This document shows positions 8,538 through 16,662 of a stretch of DNA of 48,657 nt, in pieces. The DNA lies in the NCBI GenBank assembly GCA_031426355.1, contig JANPLD010000071.1:1-48657 (forward strand), in the 5' to 3' direction. This DNA is from JANPLD01 sp031426355 (GTDB lineage: Bacteria > Pseudomonadota > Alphaproteobacteria > Rickettsiales > UBA8987). Position numbers and translations under genes: made by a program. Every line of letters begins with the position of its first letter. Within the stretch, counting starts at the first letter, position 1. The notes under the pieces are model-generated. The model was given only the letters and a program-made list of their open reading frames with translations. It ran no database searches and was not told the origin of the DNA.

Positions 8538-9113
8538 ATGAGATTATTTTATACATTTGCTTTGCTGTTTTTGCTATCATCATGCGATTATGTTTTTACA
8601 CCAAAACCAACGTATGACTTACCTTATGAGGTTGATCCAACAGCGCCTCCATTATATAAACTCGGCTGGCAGCATGGCTGTTATTCAGGGTTTTCCGCAT
8701 ATGGTAACAACTGGTATAAATCACAATATAAATTCACTCAGGATATGAGGTATGTTCATGAGGATATGTATTTTAAACCATGGACAGATGGCTTTAACTA
8801 TTGCCGTGCCTACATAAATAGAACTTTATCAGGCGATCCTAGAAAAAATCAGGAAAACCCAACTTTATTTAGTACGGATAGTTTAAATATAACTTCCGGC
8901 AATCTCCGTGATGACCCGGCCATTTATAAAACCGGCGTTTTCAGCGGCAGGTCAACAGAAGGTGTAATAGGCGGTGGCCCTTTCAATGCAGTAAAGCTGC
9001 CATGGTTGGGTTCCGCAGCTTGGGGTGAAAGCGTCGATGAATGTGACTGGTTAAATCGCTGTGGTGATGATAAGCCTGTTGACCCAATTGATGCCATGCT
9101 TGGTGTCTGGTAA
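8538..9113 (+). CDS. Lipoprotein of tandem GC...YC family, copy 5, C-terminally extended
   Basis: Function unknown. Lipobox Cys16 (FLLSSC) is followed by the shared domain: LGWQHGCYSGFSAYGNNWY, KFTQDMRY and WTDGFNYCRAYI. Unlike the other four, this copy has about 75 extra residues after the YC motif, rich in Gly/Asp/Pro and containing two more cysteines (ECDWLNRCGDD). That extension may carry a separate role such as binding a partner. It is the last gene of the array and ends next to the convergent bolA gene. Confidence 0.87.
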   Translation: MRLFYTFALLFLLSSCDYVFTPKPTYDLPYEVDPTAPPLYKLGWQHGCYSGFSAYGNNWYKSQYKFTQDMRYVHEDMYFKPWTDGFNYCRAYINRTLSGDPRKNQENPTLFSTDSLNITSGNLRDDPAIYKTGVFSGRSTEGVIGGGPFNAVKLPWLGSAAWGESVDECDWLNRCGDDKPVDPIDAMLGVW

Positions 9114-9371
9114 TTAGATAAGTTTTATCTCTATTGAATGTATGGTTTTGTAATATTCTGCTAATAGAGCAGCTATATTTTTATGTTTTTCCAGCGTATT
9201 TTTCCCTTTAATATCATCTTTTGAAACTATTATTTTAAGATGTGTTACCTCAGAAGTAGAATCTCTAATTCCTGCATGGCCTGAGTGGTTTGCTGAATTA
9301 TCAATTAATTCAACATGTTCCGGGTGATATTTTAATATTATAAGCTCTTTTATCAAGGATAGTATTATCAT
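9114..9371 (-). CDS. bolA: BolA family protein
   Basis: BolA proteins pair with monothiol glutaredoxins in iron-sulfur and iron handling and have a KH-like fold. The 85 residues match the family: EHVELIDNSANHSGHAG contains the conserved His used in cluster binding, and ETHLKIIVS is replaced here by VTHLKIIVS. The motif KNTLEKHKNIAALLAEYY and a C-terminal IHSIEIK follow. Start is the ATG at 9371. It is convergent with the lipoprotein array. A glutaredoxin is encoded at 38.4 kb but is of the dithiol CPYC type, not the usual BolA partner. Confidence 0.85.
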   Translation of the reverse strand: MIILSLIKELIILKYHPEHVELIDNSANHSGHAGIRDSTSEVTHLKIIVSKDDIKGKNTLEKHKNIAALLAEYYKTIHSIEIKLI

Positions 9372-9498
9372 AAATAATTATATTAAATTTATTCAATAGT
9401 TTAGCTAAATACTTTCTACTTTTAGTTGCAGTTTTTGTTGTTTTTTAAAACAGTTTATGATAGCATCAAAACTTATAAGAATTCGGGGGGATTCGTAT

Positions 9499-9918
9499 AT
9501 GTTTAGATCAAAGAAGATCCATTTGCTTCACATGGGAAGAAGTATTCGTGAAGCAAATGATATATCCAATATGTTAAGGGATTCATTTCCAAAGGCAAGT
9601 TTTTCAAACGTTGCTTCATTAACAGAATCTTCAGCCTTTTTTGTTTCATCAGATAGGCCTGATATAATCCTTATAAATTCTGACATAATAGATTTTAATG
9701 ATTACAGGGCCATATCACTTGCAAAATATATATCTGAAGATATTCCAGTCATATTCGTTTCTGATGGTGACCATATGAGCAGTATTAAAGCGCTTAAATT
9801 CGGCGCCGATAATTATATAATGCTAAATAAAGGTATAATGAGCTTTAAGAAAATTATAACATCGTGCCTGCATTTATGTTCAGATAGGCAGTTCGCAAAA
9901 CAATATGCTAATTATTGA
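9499..9918 (+). CDS. Atypical receiver-domain protein (phospho-acceptor Asp replaced)
   Basis: This is a stand-alone receiver-like protein of 139 residues. The chosen ATG at 9499 follows a strong GGGGGATT site; the in-frame upstream extension to 9457 lacks one. The fold pattern is clear: IHLLHMGRS (strand 1), PDIILINSD (strand 3), IPVIFVSDGD (strand 4), ALKFGADNYIML (helix 4/strand 5). Where the phospho-acceptor Asp is expected in strand 3 there is Asn60, the acidic pair at the end of strand 1 is absent, and the usual KP is NKG. It is therefore probably a phosphorylation-independent pseudo-receiver. Output or partner is unknown. Confidence 0.75.
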   Translation: MFRSKKIHLLHMGRSIREANDISNMLRDSFPKASFSNVASLTESSAFFVSSDRPDIILINSDIIDFNDYRAISLAKYISEDIPVIFVSDGDHMSSIKALKFGADNYIMLNKGIMSFKKIITSCLHLCSDRQFAKQYANY

Positions 9919-10147
9919 TCGGAAAAATATCCTTCCAGTAACTCTGTATAATTAAAGTCAGGATAAAAGTAATAATTGTTGTCACCAGAAATTTTATTTT
10001 GATATATGCATTTTTAGGTGCTGCAGTGGCATTCCCTTTAAATTCAGGGTTTTCATCTTTCTTAACTCCAAATGGCAGCACGCAGAATATCACTGTCCAC
10101 CATGTTAAGCAGAAAATAAAAAAGAAATTTATTATATTGCTCGCCAT
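9908..10147 (-). CDS. DUF1467 family small membrane protein
   Basis: Function unknown; the family is common in alphaproteobacteria. The 79 residues contain two membrane segments (about 5-25 and 50-70). They also carry the family signature WWTVIFCVLPFGVK, followed by a short Asn/Pro/Ala loop and a Lys-flanked second helix. The ATG at 10147 is used. The 3' end overlaps the end of the convergent receiver-like gene by 11 bp. It is divergent from the PAP2 gene. Confidence 0.8.
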   Translation of the reverse strand: MASNIINFFFIFCLTWWTVIFCVLPFGVKKDENPEFKGNATAAPKNAYIKIKFLVTTIITFILTLIIQSYWKDIFPINN

Positions 10148-10194
10148 ATTATTTATAATTAAGTATCAATTTTCTAAACTTAAACAGCCTTATA

Positions 10195-10914
10195 ATGAAA
10201 TTACTATCATTTTTTACAATATTAGCTTTAGTTTTTTTTGCATTATTTCCATACGCAGATCTGCATGTAAGTTCCTTCTTTTATGATAAGGGGCAATCAG
10301 TATTCACTTACCGTAACTCATTACTCTCTGTTATTATATTCTATTCCGTAAGAATATTAACAATATCCATTTTTATGATCTGCCTGTTCATCATAACGTA
10401 TGATTCAGGATATTTTAAAGCCATATATTCAAGGATACTTCCAAAATTAAACGGCAAAATAAGGAATTTTCTTAAATTTGATAATAAGCAGGCCACTTTT
10501 TTGATTCTTATAATACTTATCACTCCCGGTATATTAGTTCACTGGGTTATGAAGCCAATGTGGGATAGGGCGCGCCCGGTAAACGTTCAGGAGTTTGGCG
10601 GTAAATTAAAATACACGGATTTTTATCATGTCCGTGCCGAACAGCAGGGCAGGTCATTCCCATCAGGCCATGCCTCAATGGCATTCTCTTTACTCGCATT
10701 TATTTATATCGTTAGGAAAGAAAGGCGTAAAAAAGTTTTGGCTGCAACTCTTACTTACGCAATAATAGCTTCACTATGCAGGATATGGCAGGGCGGACAT
10801 TTCTTAACGGATGTTGTCTTTAGCGCGCTTATAACGCTCTGGACGATATATCTTCTGAAGAGATTCTATCTGGATAAGCACGATAAAAACAATCATCAGA
10901 AACTAAAACCTTAA
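10195..10914 (+). CDS. PAP2 family membrane phosphatase
   Basis: This is an inner-membrane lipid phosphatase of the PAP2/LpxE/PgpB type, acting on lipid phosphates on the periplasmic side. The 239 residues have about six hydrophobic segments. All three catalytic motifs are present: K-x6-RP at 120-128 (KPMWDRARP), PSGH at 156-159, and R-x5-H-x3-D at 196-206. The usual Ser before the Arg is Cys195. The exact substrate (lipid A, PG phosphate or undecaprenyl-PP) cannot be told. It is convergent with the CinA-like gene, overlapping it by 4 bp. Confidence 0.9.
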   Translation: MKLLSFFTILALVFFALFPYADLHVSSFFYDKGQSVFTYRNSLLSVIIFYSVRILTISIFMICLFIITYDSGYFKAIYSRILPKLNGKIRNFLKFDNKQATFLILIILITPGILVHWVMKPMWDRARPVNVQEFGGKLKYTDFYHVRAEQQGRSFPSGHASMAFSLLAFIYIVRKERRKKVLAATLTYAIIASLCRIWQGGHFLTDVVFSALITLWTIYLLKRFYLDKHDKNNHQKLKP

Positions 10915-11669
10915 GCCGCAGCATCTAAAAATTTACCATTTTTCGATTTTATCATCTCTCTTATATCATTTGCAGCGTTTTCTATCATGTCCTTATCAAG
11001 CCCCCTTACAACAAGACTAACTGCATATCTGCCTTCAACAACAAGCGGATAGCTACCAATTTCCGTATCAGGATATTTATTCTGTATATCAGTAAGCGGC
11101 TGCGCAATATCACCTTCTATCAGGTTACAACTAACGGTCTCGGAAAATATTTTCCTGCCCTTCTGTAAAAATTGGGACGCATAATCAAACATCACCTGCA
11201 TTATACTTGGTATACCTGCAAGAATGAAAACATTCTCAATTTTACAGCCTGGCGCTGAGGTAAGTGGATTATCTATAAGCTCAGAACCTTGAGGAACTTT
11301 AGCCATCCTGAGCCTAGCTTCATTAAGCTTGCTATTACGGTTCTCATAATAAGCCTCAAGCCTTTTGCGAGCTTCCGGGTGTTCAACAACCGGAACACCA
11401 AAAGCGTAAGCAATAGAATCAATTGTTATATCATCATGGGTTGGGCCAATACCGCCAGTTGTGAAAACATAATCATATTTACTGCGAAGCTCATTTATAG
11501 CTAAAGCTATCTCTTCTTTTATATCCTGAACAACGCGAACTTCAACAAACCTTATGCCCATTTCAGTAAATTTCTTTGCAACATAATTAAGATTCTTATC
11601 CTGCGTTTTACCTGAGAGGATTTCATTCCCAATTATAAGCAACGCAACGGTTTTATTTTTTTCAGTCAT
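10911..11669 (-). CDS. CinA N-terminal-like molybdopterin-binding-domain protein
   Basis: The 252-residue product contains the MoCF-biosynthesis-like fold typical of the first half of CinA (COG1058). Visible motifs are LLIGNEILSGKTQD (10-24), FTTGGIGPTHDDIT near 89-102, and PLTSAPGCKIENVFILAGIPSIM. The C-terminal nicotinamide-nucleotide deamidase domain of full CinA is missing. This short form is common in alphaproteobacteria, so it is not a truncation artefact. Its substrate is unknown. It starts 10 bp after dapF on the same strand, so the two are likely co-transcribed. Confidence 0.88.
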   Translation of the reverse strand: MTEKNKTVALLIIGNEILSGKTQDKNLNYVAKKFTEMGIRFVEVRVVQDIKEEIALAINELRSKYDYVFTTGGIGPTHDDITIDSIAYAFGVPVVEHPEARKRLEAYYENRNSKLNEARLRMAKVPQGSELIDNPLTSAPGCKIENVFILAGIPSIMQVMFDYASQFLQKGRKIFSETVSCNLIEGDIAQPLTDIQNKYPDTEIGSYPLVVEGRYAVSLVVRGLDKDMIENAANDIREMIKSKNGKFLDAAA

Positions 11670-11679
11670 ACTTGGTATA

Positions 11680-12516
11680 TTATATATTTATTCCAACGAT
11701 CCCTTCATATTTTGTTGCGCCTTTCATCAAAACCTCACCCGAATCTGTAAGCTCAATTTCAAGCACGCCACCATTCATATGAATATTGATCTTATTATCG
11801 CATAATCCTTTTTTATTTGCGATCACTGCCGTAGCACAAGCACCAGTACCACATGCAAGAGTTTCACCAGCTCCGCGCTCAAACACCCTAAGCTTAATAT
11901 TAGACCTGTCTAATACCTGCCCAAATTCAACATTGGTTCTTTCGGGATATAAAGAATGATATTCTAGGGGTGCCCCAATCTTTGTGACATCAAGCTTTTT
12001 AACATCTTTATCATTGAATAAAAAAACCATATGCGGATTACCCATGCTTACGGCCGCAGGCCTTTCAAACCCTTCAATATCTATCGGTAAAAAATTTATA
12101 TCTACATTTTCTGTAAGAGGTATTTTTTCCCAATTAAAGATCGGTTTGGCCATATTTACCGAAACAATATTATTACCGAGATTTTCAGCAATAAGCAGGT
12201 CAGCTTTAGTTTTAACTTTTATAACTTTTTTATTTAACTCTTCAGAGATTTTTAAACCCACGCACCTGCTGGCATTACCACAGGCTGAAACTTCTCCTCC
12301 ATCAGAGTTATATATCTCCATAAATATATCCGCATCAGAAGCGGAGCGGAGTATTAAAAACTGGTCACAGCCTTTCGTCTCAACGTTATTCCGTAAAGAT
12401 AAATTTATTACATTATTTTTTACAACGTCAATATCAGCCTCAGATTGCCCTCTTGCATCATAGATGAGGAAATCATTACCCAGACCGCTCATTCTTTCCA
12501 GTTTTATATTAATCAT
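11680..12516 (-). CDS. dapF: Diaminopimelate epimerase
   Basis: DapF interconverts LL- and meso-diaminopimelate for lysine and peptidoglycan synthesis. The 278 residues carry both catalytic cysteines in their motifs: Cys79 in EVSACGNASRC and Cys222 in GETLACGTGAC. The N-terminal KMSGLGNDF-type motif is seen as RMSGLGNDFLIYD. Start is the ATG at 12516, divergent from the thioredoxin-like gene. Its presence implies that the organism still makes meso-DAP and hence peptidoglycan, consistent with mreB at 30 kb. Confidence 0.97.
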   Translation of the reverse strand: MINIKLERMSGLGNDFLIYDARGQSEADIDVVKNNVINLSLRNNVETKGCDQFLILRSASDADIFMEIYNSDGGEVSACGNASRCVGLKISEELNKKVIKVKTKADLLIAENLGNNIVSVNMAKPIFNWEKIPLTENVDINFLPIDIEGFERPAAVSMGNPHMVFLFNDKDVKKLDVTKIGAPLEYHSLYPERTNVEFGQVLDRSNIKLRVFERGAGETLACGTGACATAVIANKKGLCDNKINIHMNGGVLEIELTDSGEVLMKGATKYEGIVGINI

Positions 12517-12572
12517 CTTGGGTTATAGTGTATTTTGGTGGTATTATTTATCATATAATGAGGTTAATACCA

Positions 12573-13193
12573 ATGTTTAAGTGGTTATTTATATTAATTA
12601 TAGCGTTTTTCATATCTTGGATTTTCTTTAAAAATGACTTCCCAGATTTTGTACAGAATTCCGGCGTGGCTGACATTATGAATACCATATCATATCCGGC
12701 TGAAGAGCTTATTGATTCCCAGTTCCCAGAGGTTCTGACACTATCAAAAAAACCAGAGGTTTATAAGTTGTTACCTGAACAATTATCTGACTTTAAACGT
12801 GCTTCTGAAACGAAAGACAGGCAGGTTATCTATTATTTTTATAACCCCGAAGGTATGAGTAGCAAGTTAATACTTAATTCCCTTAACAGGCTTGTAAAGC
12901 AATACCCATATACGAATTATAATATTGACTATCTTTTTATTGCTATCACTGATGATAAAGAAGCTTTATCACTTTATCTAAAACAGTTTTCTAAAATAAA
13001 TTTTGTACCTTATTTTGTAAGTAAAAGTGATTATAACTCGGTATTGATGTTGTATCAGCGTAATAATCTATATCCTCATACAGATCTCCCAAGGGCGATT
13101 TTCAAGAAGAATACTCAAAATGAATATATGGAAGTACAGTCAGGCTTCTTCACTAAAGGCAGGCTAGAAGTATTGATAGGGCAAAAAATTTAA
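12573..13193 (+). CDS. Membrane-anchored protein, possibly thioredoxin-fold without CxxC
   Basis: I do not recognise a family with certainty. An N-terminal membrane anchor (MFKWLFILIIAFFISWIFF) precedes a soluble domain. The pattern VIYYFYNPEGMSSK, a long amphipathic helix, YNIDYLFIAITDD and LPRAIF followed by a final helix resembles a TlpA/thioredoxin-like fold. No CxxC is present at the active-site position (NPEG instead), so redox activity is unlikely. The ATG at 12573 has GAGG at 9 bp; upstream ATGs at 12528 and 12558 are less likely because a TATAAT-like element lies at 12554-12559. It lies 16 bp before the DUF192 gene. Confidence 0.7.
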   Translation: MFKWLFILIIAFFISWIFFKNDFPDFVQNSGVADIMNTISYPAEELIDSQFPEVLTLSKKPEVYKLLPEQLSDFKRASETKDRQVIYYFYNPEGMSSKLILNSLNRLVKQYPYTNYNIDYLFIAITDDKEALSLYLKQFSKINFVPYFVSKSDYNSVLMLYQRNNLYPHTDLPRAIFKKNTQNEYMEVQSGFFTKGRLEVLIGQKI

Positions 13194-13209
13194 CATAAGC
13201 AAAACTTAT

Positions 13210-13740
13210 ATGAAAAAAATATTATCTTTTTTTCTATTTATATTAATTATAGCCACCACTTATACTTACATTTCTTCAGGCGCTGGTATTTCGCAAAGTT
13301 CAGTTAATGAAGAAGATGTACTCTCAGAAAATAAAAGACCAAATTATAATATGGGTAAACTGATTATTAAAACTGCTGATGGCAGGCAGATAAATTACAA
13401 TGTGGAAATTGCTGATGATTACACAAAACGCGCTTACGGCCTTATGCATGTAAAAACCATGCCCGCTGATAGAGGTATGATATTCGCTTTTGATGATGAG
13501 AAAATCCGTGATTTCTGGATGAAGAATACTTTTATCGCACTTGATATAATTTACGTAGGCTCTGATTTCACGATCAAGCACATAGCAAAAGATACTACTC
13601 CACATTCACTGGAAATGATAAATTCTATCTATCCGGCGAAATATGTTATTGAGCTTAATGCCGGTGATGCCGTAAAGAACAAGATTAGCCCGGGTGATAA
13701 AATAGAGTTTTTTAAAGAGAAAAGTAATTTTGTTAATTAG
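13210..13740 (+). CDS. DUF192 family protein
   Basis: Function unknown; these are small beta-rich, usually exported proteins. The 176-residue product has an N-terminal hydrophobic signal or anchor (residues 5-21). The DUF192 domain follows: NVEIADDYTKRAYGLMHV, MPADRGMIFAFDDE, RDFWMKNTFIALDIIYV, and HSLEMINSIYPAKYVIELNAG. Length and order are normal. It is 3 bp from the TSUP permease gene and so probably in one transcript with the genes at 12.6-15.5 kb. Confidence 0.92.
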   Translation: MKKILSFFLFILIIATTYTYISSGAGISQSSVNEEDVLSENKRPNYNMGKLIIKTADGRQINYNVEIADDYTKRAYGLMHVKTMPADRGMIFAFDDEKIRDFWMKNTFIALDIIYVGSDFTIKHIAKDTTPHSLEMINSIYPAKYVIELNAGDAVKNKISPGDKIEFFKEKSNFVN

Positions 13741-13743
13741 TCC

Positions 13744-14703
13744 ATGTCGATATATTTACCAATAGCTGAGATACCCATAGATATATTCCTGTTGCTCCTG
13801 ATCGGAACCGCTGGCGGTTTCCTTGCGGGAATGTTCGGTATTGGTGGCGGCTTTCTGGTTACCCCAATTCTTATGTTCATTGGTGTGCCGCCTTATGTTG
13901 CTGTTGCAACCTCTGCTAACCAGATCATTGCTCCATCTTTAACCGGGTTCATGAGTCACTGGCACCGCAAGAATGTTGATATAAAAATGGGTTTGTTCCT
14001 GCTTGCTGGCGGTCTAATAGGTTCTTATACGGGCATATTAATATTCTCTTGGCTTAAAAAATTAGGGCAGATAGATCTTGCGATATCTATCCTTTACGTA
14101 TTTTTCCTTGGGGCAATTGGCAGTATAATGTTTTATGAAAGCGGTAAAAACTTACTTCATTTAAACCATCCTAAAAATAAAGAGAAAAAATATAAAGTTA
14201 AGCTTGAGAATCTACTTGGGTTAAGCCGTCTCAAGGCTTACATGAAAATTAATAAGATGCCTTTTGTTACCAGTTTTCCACGCTCTGAGCTAAGTGTAAC
14301 TGCGCTCCTGCCTTTAACAATAGGTATCATTGCCGGCATAATGGTTTCAATAATGGGTATAGGTGGCGGCTTTTTAATGATACCAGCCATGATATACCTT
14401 CTCAAAATGCCAACTAATATGGTTGTTGGTACTTCATTATTCCAGATCATATTCACATCTTCCCTAGTGACAGTAATGCATTCGGTTAGCACACAATCTG
14501 TTGATATGGTTCTGGCTTCAATATTGATATTTGGTGGTGTTATTGGTGCAAGATTTGGTGCGCGAGTCGCTATGAGGATACCTGCCGTAAAACTCCGCTT
14601 CCTGCTTTCGATATTGATACTTTTGGTCGGCTTACGCCTAGCAGGCGGCCTCTTCATGCAGCCTGAGAACATTTATTCACTTACAGAAGTGGATGGCAAA
14701 TAA
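13744..14703 (+). CDS. TauE/SafE (TSUP) family anion permease
   Basis: TSUP permeases export sulfite, organosulfonates or related anions. The 319 residues contain about eight membrane helices. They also carry the duplicated family motif seen as GTAGGFLAGMFGIGGGFL (about 21-38) and again as MVSIMGIGGGFLMIPA in the second half. The gene directly abuts the TIGR02186 gene (stop/start adjacent), a linkage seen in many alphaproteobacteria. Sulfite as substrate is a guess from that family context. Confidence 0.93.
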   Translation: MSIYLPIAEIPIDIFLLLLIGTAGGFLAGMFGIGGGFLVTPILMFIGVPPYVAVATSANQIIAPSLTGFMSHWHRKNVDIKMGLFLLAGGLIGSYTGILIFSWLKKLGQIDLAISILYVFFLGAIGSIMFYESGKNLLHLNHPKNKEKKYKVKLENLLGLSRLKAYMKINKMPFVTSFPRSELSVTALLPLTIGIIAGIMVSIMGIGGGFLMIPAMIYLLKMPTNMVVGTSLFQIIFTSSLVTVMHSVSTQSVDMVLASILIFGGVIGARFGARVAMRIPAVKLRFLLSILILLVGLRLAGGLFMQPENIYSLTEVDGK

Positions 14704-15468
14704 ATGTTATTTAAAAATAAATATTTCTTCCTGCTGTTTCTCACTGTCCTATTTTTTGCTGATAATTCTTATGCGCGTTCAGTTGTTGCTGATGCTTTCC
14801 CTAGAAAGATTGACATAGACCATAATTTCAAAGGTATTAACGTTCTTGTATATGGTGCAAGGAATGATGCCGGAACCATAGTTGTTGCAGTCCGCGGTCC
14901 TAAAAAAGATTACGTACTACGCAAAAAAGGCAAGATAGCAGGCATCTGGACCAATATAAAAAGCCATCAGGTAAGTGACATGTATAGCTTTTATGCTAAC
15001 GCCACAACGCGCACACTGTCTGATATCCAAAATGATTCTCTGATGAAAGCCCTTAACTTAGGCGTCACCAACCTCGATTATAAAATAGTAGTAAAAGATG
15101 AAGATTTAAGCGAATTCTTTGGCTCTGAGGATATTTCCCCAAGTGAAGAGGTTAACCTTCTTATGCAAAGTAAAAATCTTTATGCATCAAAAGATTCGGA
15201 GATATATTTCTGGGGTGAAACTCTATTCAAAACCTTTATCACCTTCCCAAAAAATATTATCCGCGGAACCTATAACATAGATATATATTTATTTAATGAT
15301 GGCCTTCTGACAAGCTACCAGACACTTCCAATAATAGTAGAGCAAGTGGGTTTCGAAGCCTTTATGTTTAATTTTGCCCACACCAATTCGGCCTTATACG
15401 GTATCATTTCCGTATCGATCGCCCTCATAATGGGTTGGTTCGCCGCGTTTCTGTTTAGAGTTAGATAA
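14704..15468 (+). CDS. TIGR02186 family (Alph_Pro_TM) membrane protein
   Basis: Function unknown; this family is largely restricted to alphaproteobacteria and typically sits next to a TauE/SafE permease, as here. The 254 residues show a signal peptide (LFLTVLFFADNSYARS), a large periplasmic beta-rich domain with GINVLVYGARND and VVAVRGPKKDYVLRKKG, and one C-terminal membrane helix (about 230-250) with a short basic end. This topology suggests a periplasmic partner of the permease. The start ATG directly follows the permease stop. Confidence 0.85.
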   Translation: MLFKNKYFFLLFLTVLFFADNSYARSVVADAFPRKIDIDHNFKGINVLVYGARNDAGTIVVAVRGPKKDYVLRKKGKIAGIWTNIKSHQVSDMYSFYANATTRTLSDIQNDSLMKALNLGVTNLDYKIVVKDEDLSEFFGSEDISPSEEVNLLMQSKNLYASKDSEIYFWGETLFKTFITFPKNIIRGTYNIDIYLFNDGLLTSYQTLPIIVEQVGFEAFMFNFAHTNSALYGIISVSIALIMGWFAAFLFRVR

Positions 15469-15472
15469 GTTA

Positions 15473-16387
15473 TTAACTAATTGATTTCCTGCACACGACT
15501 TCATTACCATTACCAATATAATTTATTGCATCAAACCCGAGTGACGCCAGATATATCCCTCTACCGCTAGCCTTAAACGCACGCTCCGGTTCAAGAAATA
15601 AATAGGGCGTACAGTCAAAACCCATTCCCTGGTCTTTAATAGTTAAGAACAGATTGTAATCATCCCTGAGAATTTTTACCTCAACTTTTTTATTGGAATA
15701 ATCCTCATGGTTTAACCTGTATTCAATTTCCTCATCCCAGCCGCCTTCCATGATCAGCTGATTTTTTTCGTGGTAAGTTATGCATAAATTGCCATGCTCC
15801 ACCGCATTTATCAGAAGCTCCGATATTGGCCCGACCATTTTCCTTGGCTCTGAATATGATATCGCAAGTGTGTGTGCTATGTCTTTTGCTTCATCCAGCG
15901 TTTTATAATTAAAAGTTGCCTCATTTAATTTATTCATCCCGCCTTTGAATTTCTTTCTGCTTTCAATATAAAAATCCGTCAGCTCATATATCTTTCTGTT
16001 CCGCCTGTTGGTTCTGAGTGCCGACTTCACTAGTGTTGAAAGCATATTATGTGCATATGGCTTTATAATGTACCAGTAAACCCCGGCATCAATACCCTCC
16101 ATCACCTGGTGGTCTTCATTGGCAGCTGTCTGCATTATTACTGGTATATCTTTAAAGCGGCCAAATTCCCTTAGGCGCCTGATAAAACTTATGCCATCCA
16201 TTTTCGGCATCATCCTGTCAATTACAATAACATCAACTGATGTGGTTTGCTCATTTAGAACTTCTAAAGCCTCAACACCATCGCGCGCACTCACAGTTTC
16301 ATAATTATTTTTCTTTAGTATGTGATTCATTATTTCCAGATCTTCCACCTGGTCATCCACAGTTAACACTTTTCCGTAATAAGACAT
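15473..16387 (-). CDS. Response regulator with C-terminal HATPase (anti-sigma-type) domain
   Basis: The 304 residues combine an N-terminal receiver and a GHKL ATPase domain of the RsbW-like HATPase_c_2 type. The receiver is canonical: DD at 11-12, phospho-acceptor Asp57 in IVIDRMMP, Thr87 and Lys109 in IIKPY. A helical linker (about 140-180) leads to the ATPase part with ELLINAVEHGN and DQGMGFD. No His phospho-acceptor region is seen. It may bind a regulator or sigma factor in a phosphorylation-dependent way; the target is not evident. It has a strong ribosome site (GGGGGAAAG) before the ATG. Confidence 0.86.
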   Translation of the reverse strand: MSYYGKVLTVDDQVEDLEIMNHILKKNNYETVSARDGVEALEVLNEQTTSVDVIVIDRMMPKMDGISFIRRLREFGRFKDIPVIMQTAANEDHQVMEGIDAGVYWYIIKPYAHNMLSTLVKSALRTNRRNRKIYELTDFYIESRKKFKGGMNKLNEATFNYKTLDEAKDIAHTLAISYSEPRKMVGPISELLINAVEHGNLCITYHEKNQLIMEGGWDEEIEYRLNHEDYSNKKVEVKILRDDYNLFLTIKDQGMGFDCTPYLFLEPERAFKASGRGIYLASLGFDAINYIGNGNEVVCRKSIS

Positions 16388-16405
16388 GAACTTTCCCCCA
16401 AAAGT

Positions 16406-16594
16406 TTAAATTTTATAGACAATACTACTAGCGATTGTTATGCCAAATAGATACCGCTTAAAATACAATACCTTAGGGTCAAGGTTAGGTTCATGCTTTC
16501 TCAAAAAAACACTAAATTGTTTTATTCCAAGAAAATTAGCGATTATTCTACAGGTAAGTAGGAAATCATAATTATAACATTCATCATAGTTCAA
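16406..16594 (-). CDS. Possible small ORF upstream of the response regulator
   Basis: A 62-codon reading frame with no recognised similarity lies 18 bp upstream of the receiver/ATPase gene and on the same strand. The product would have a hydrophobic C-terminus (YLFGITIASSIVYKI) and two cysteines. No good ribosome site precedes the ATG. The 275 bp between the regulator and gcvT otherwise show only AT-rich sequence. It may be chance. Confidence 0.2.
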   Translation of the reverse strand: MNYDECYNYDFLLTCRIIANFLGIKQFSVFLRKHEPNLDPKVLYFKRYLFGITIASSIVYKI

Positions 16595-16662
16595 ATTAAA
16601 TTTGCTAAAGAAAAAATATTAAATTAATGAATTTATATAGGAAATAATCTTAAAATTCTAAT

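Noticed and set aside
9999..10286. 95-codon plus-strand frame overlapping DUF1467 and the PAP2 start
   Set aside because: It is antisense to the recognised DUF1467 gene and ends inside the PAP2 gene in another frame.
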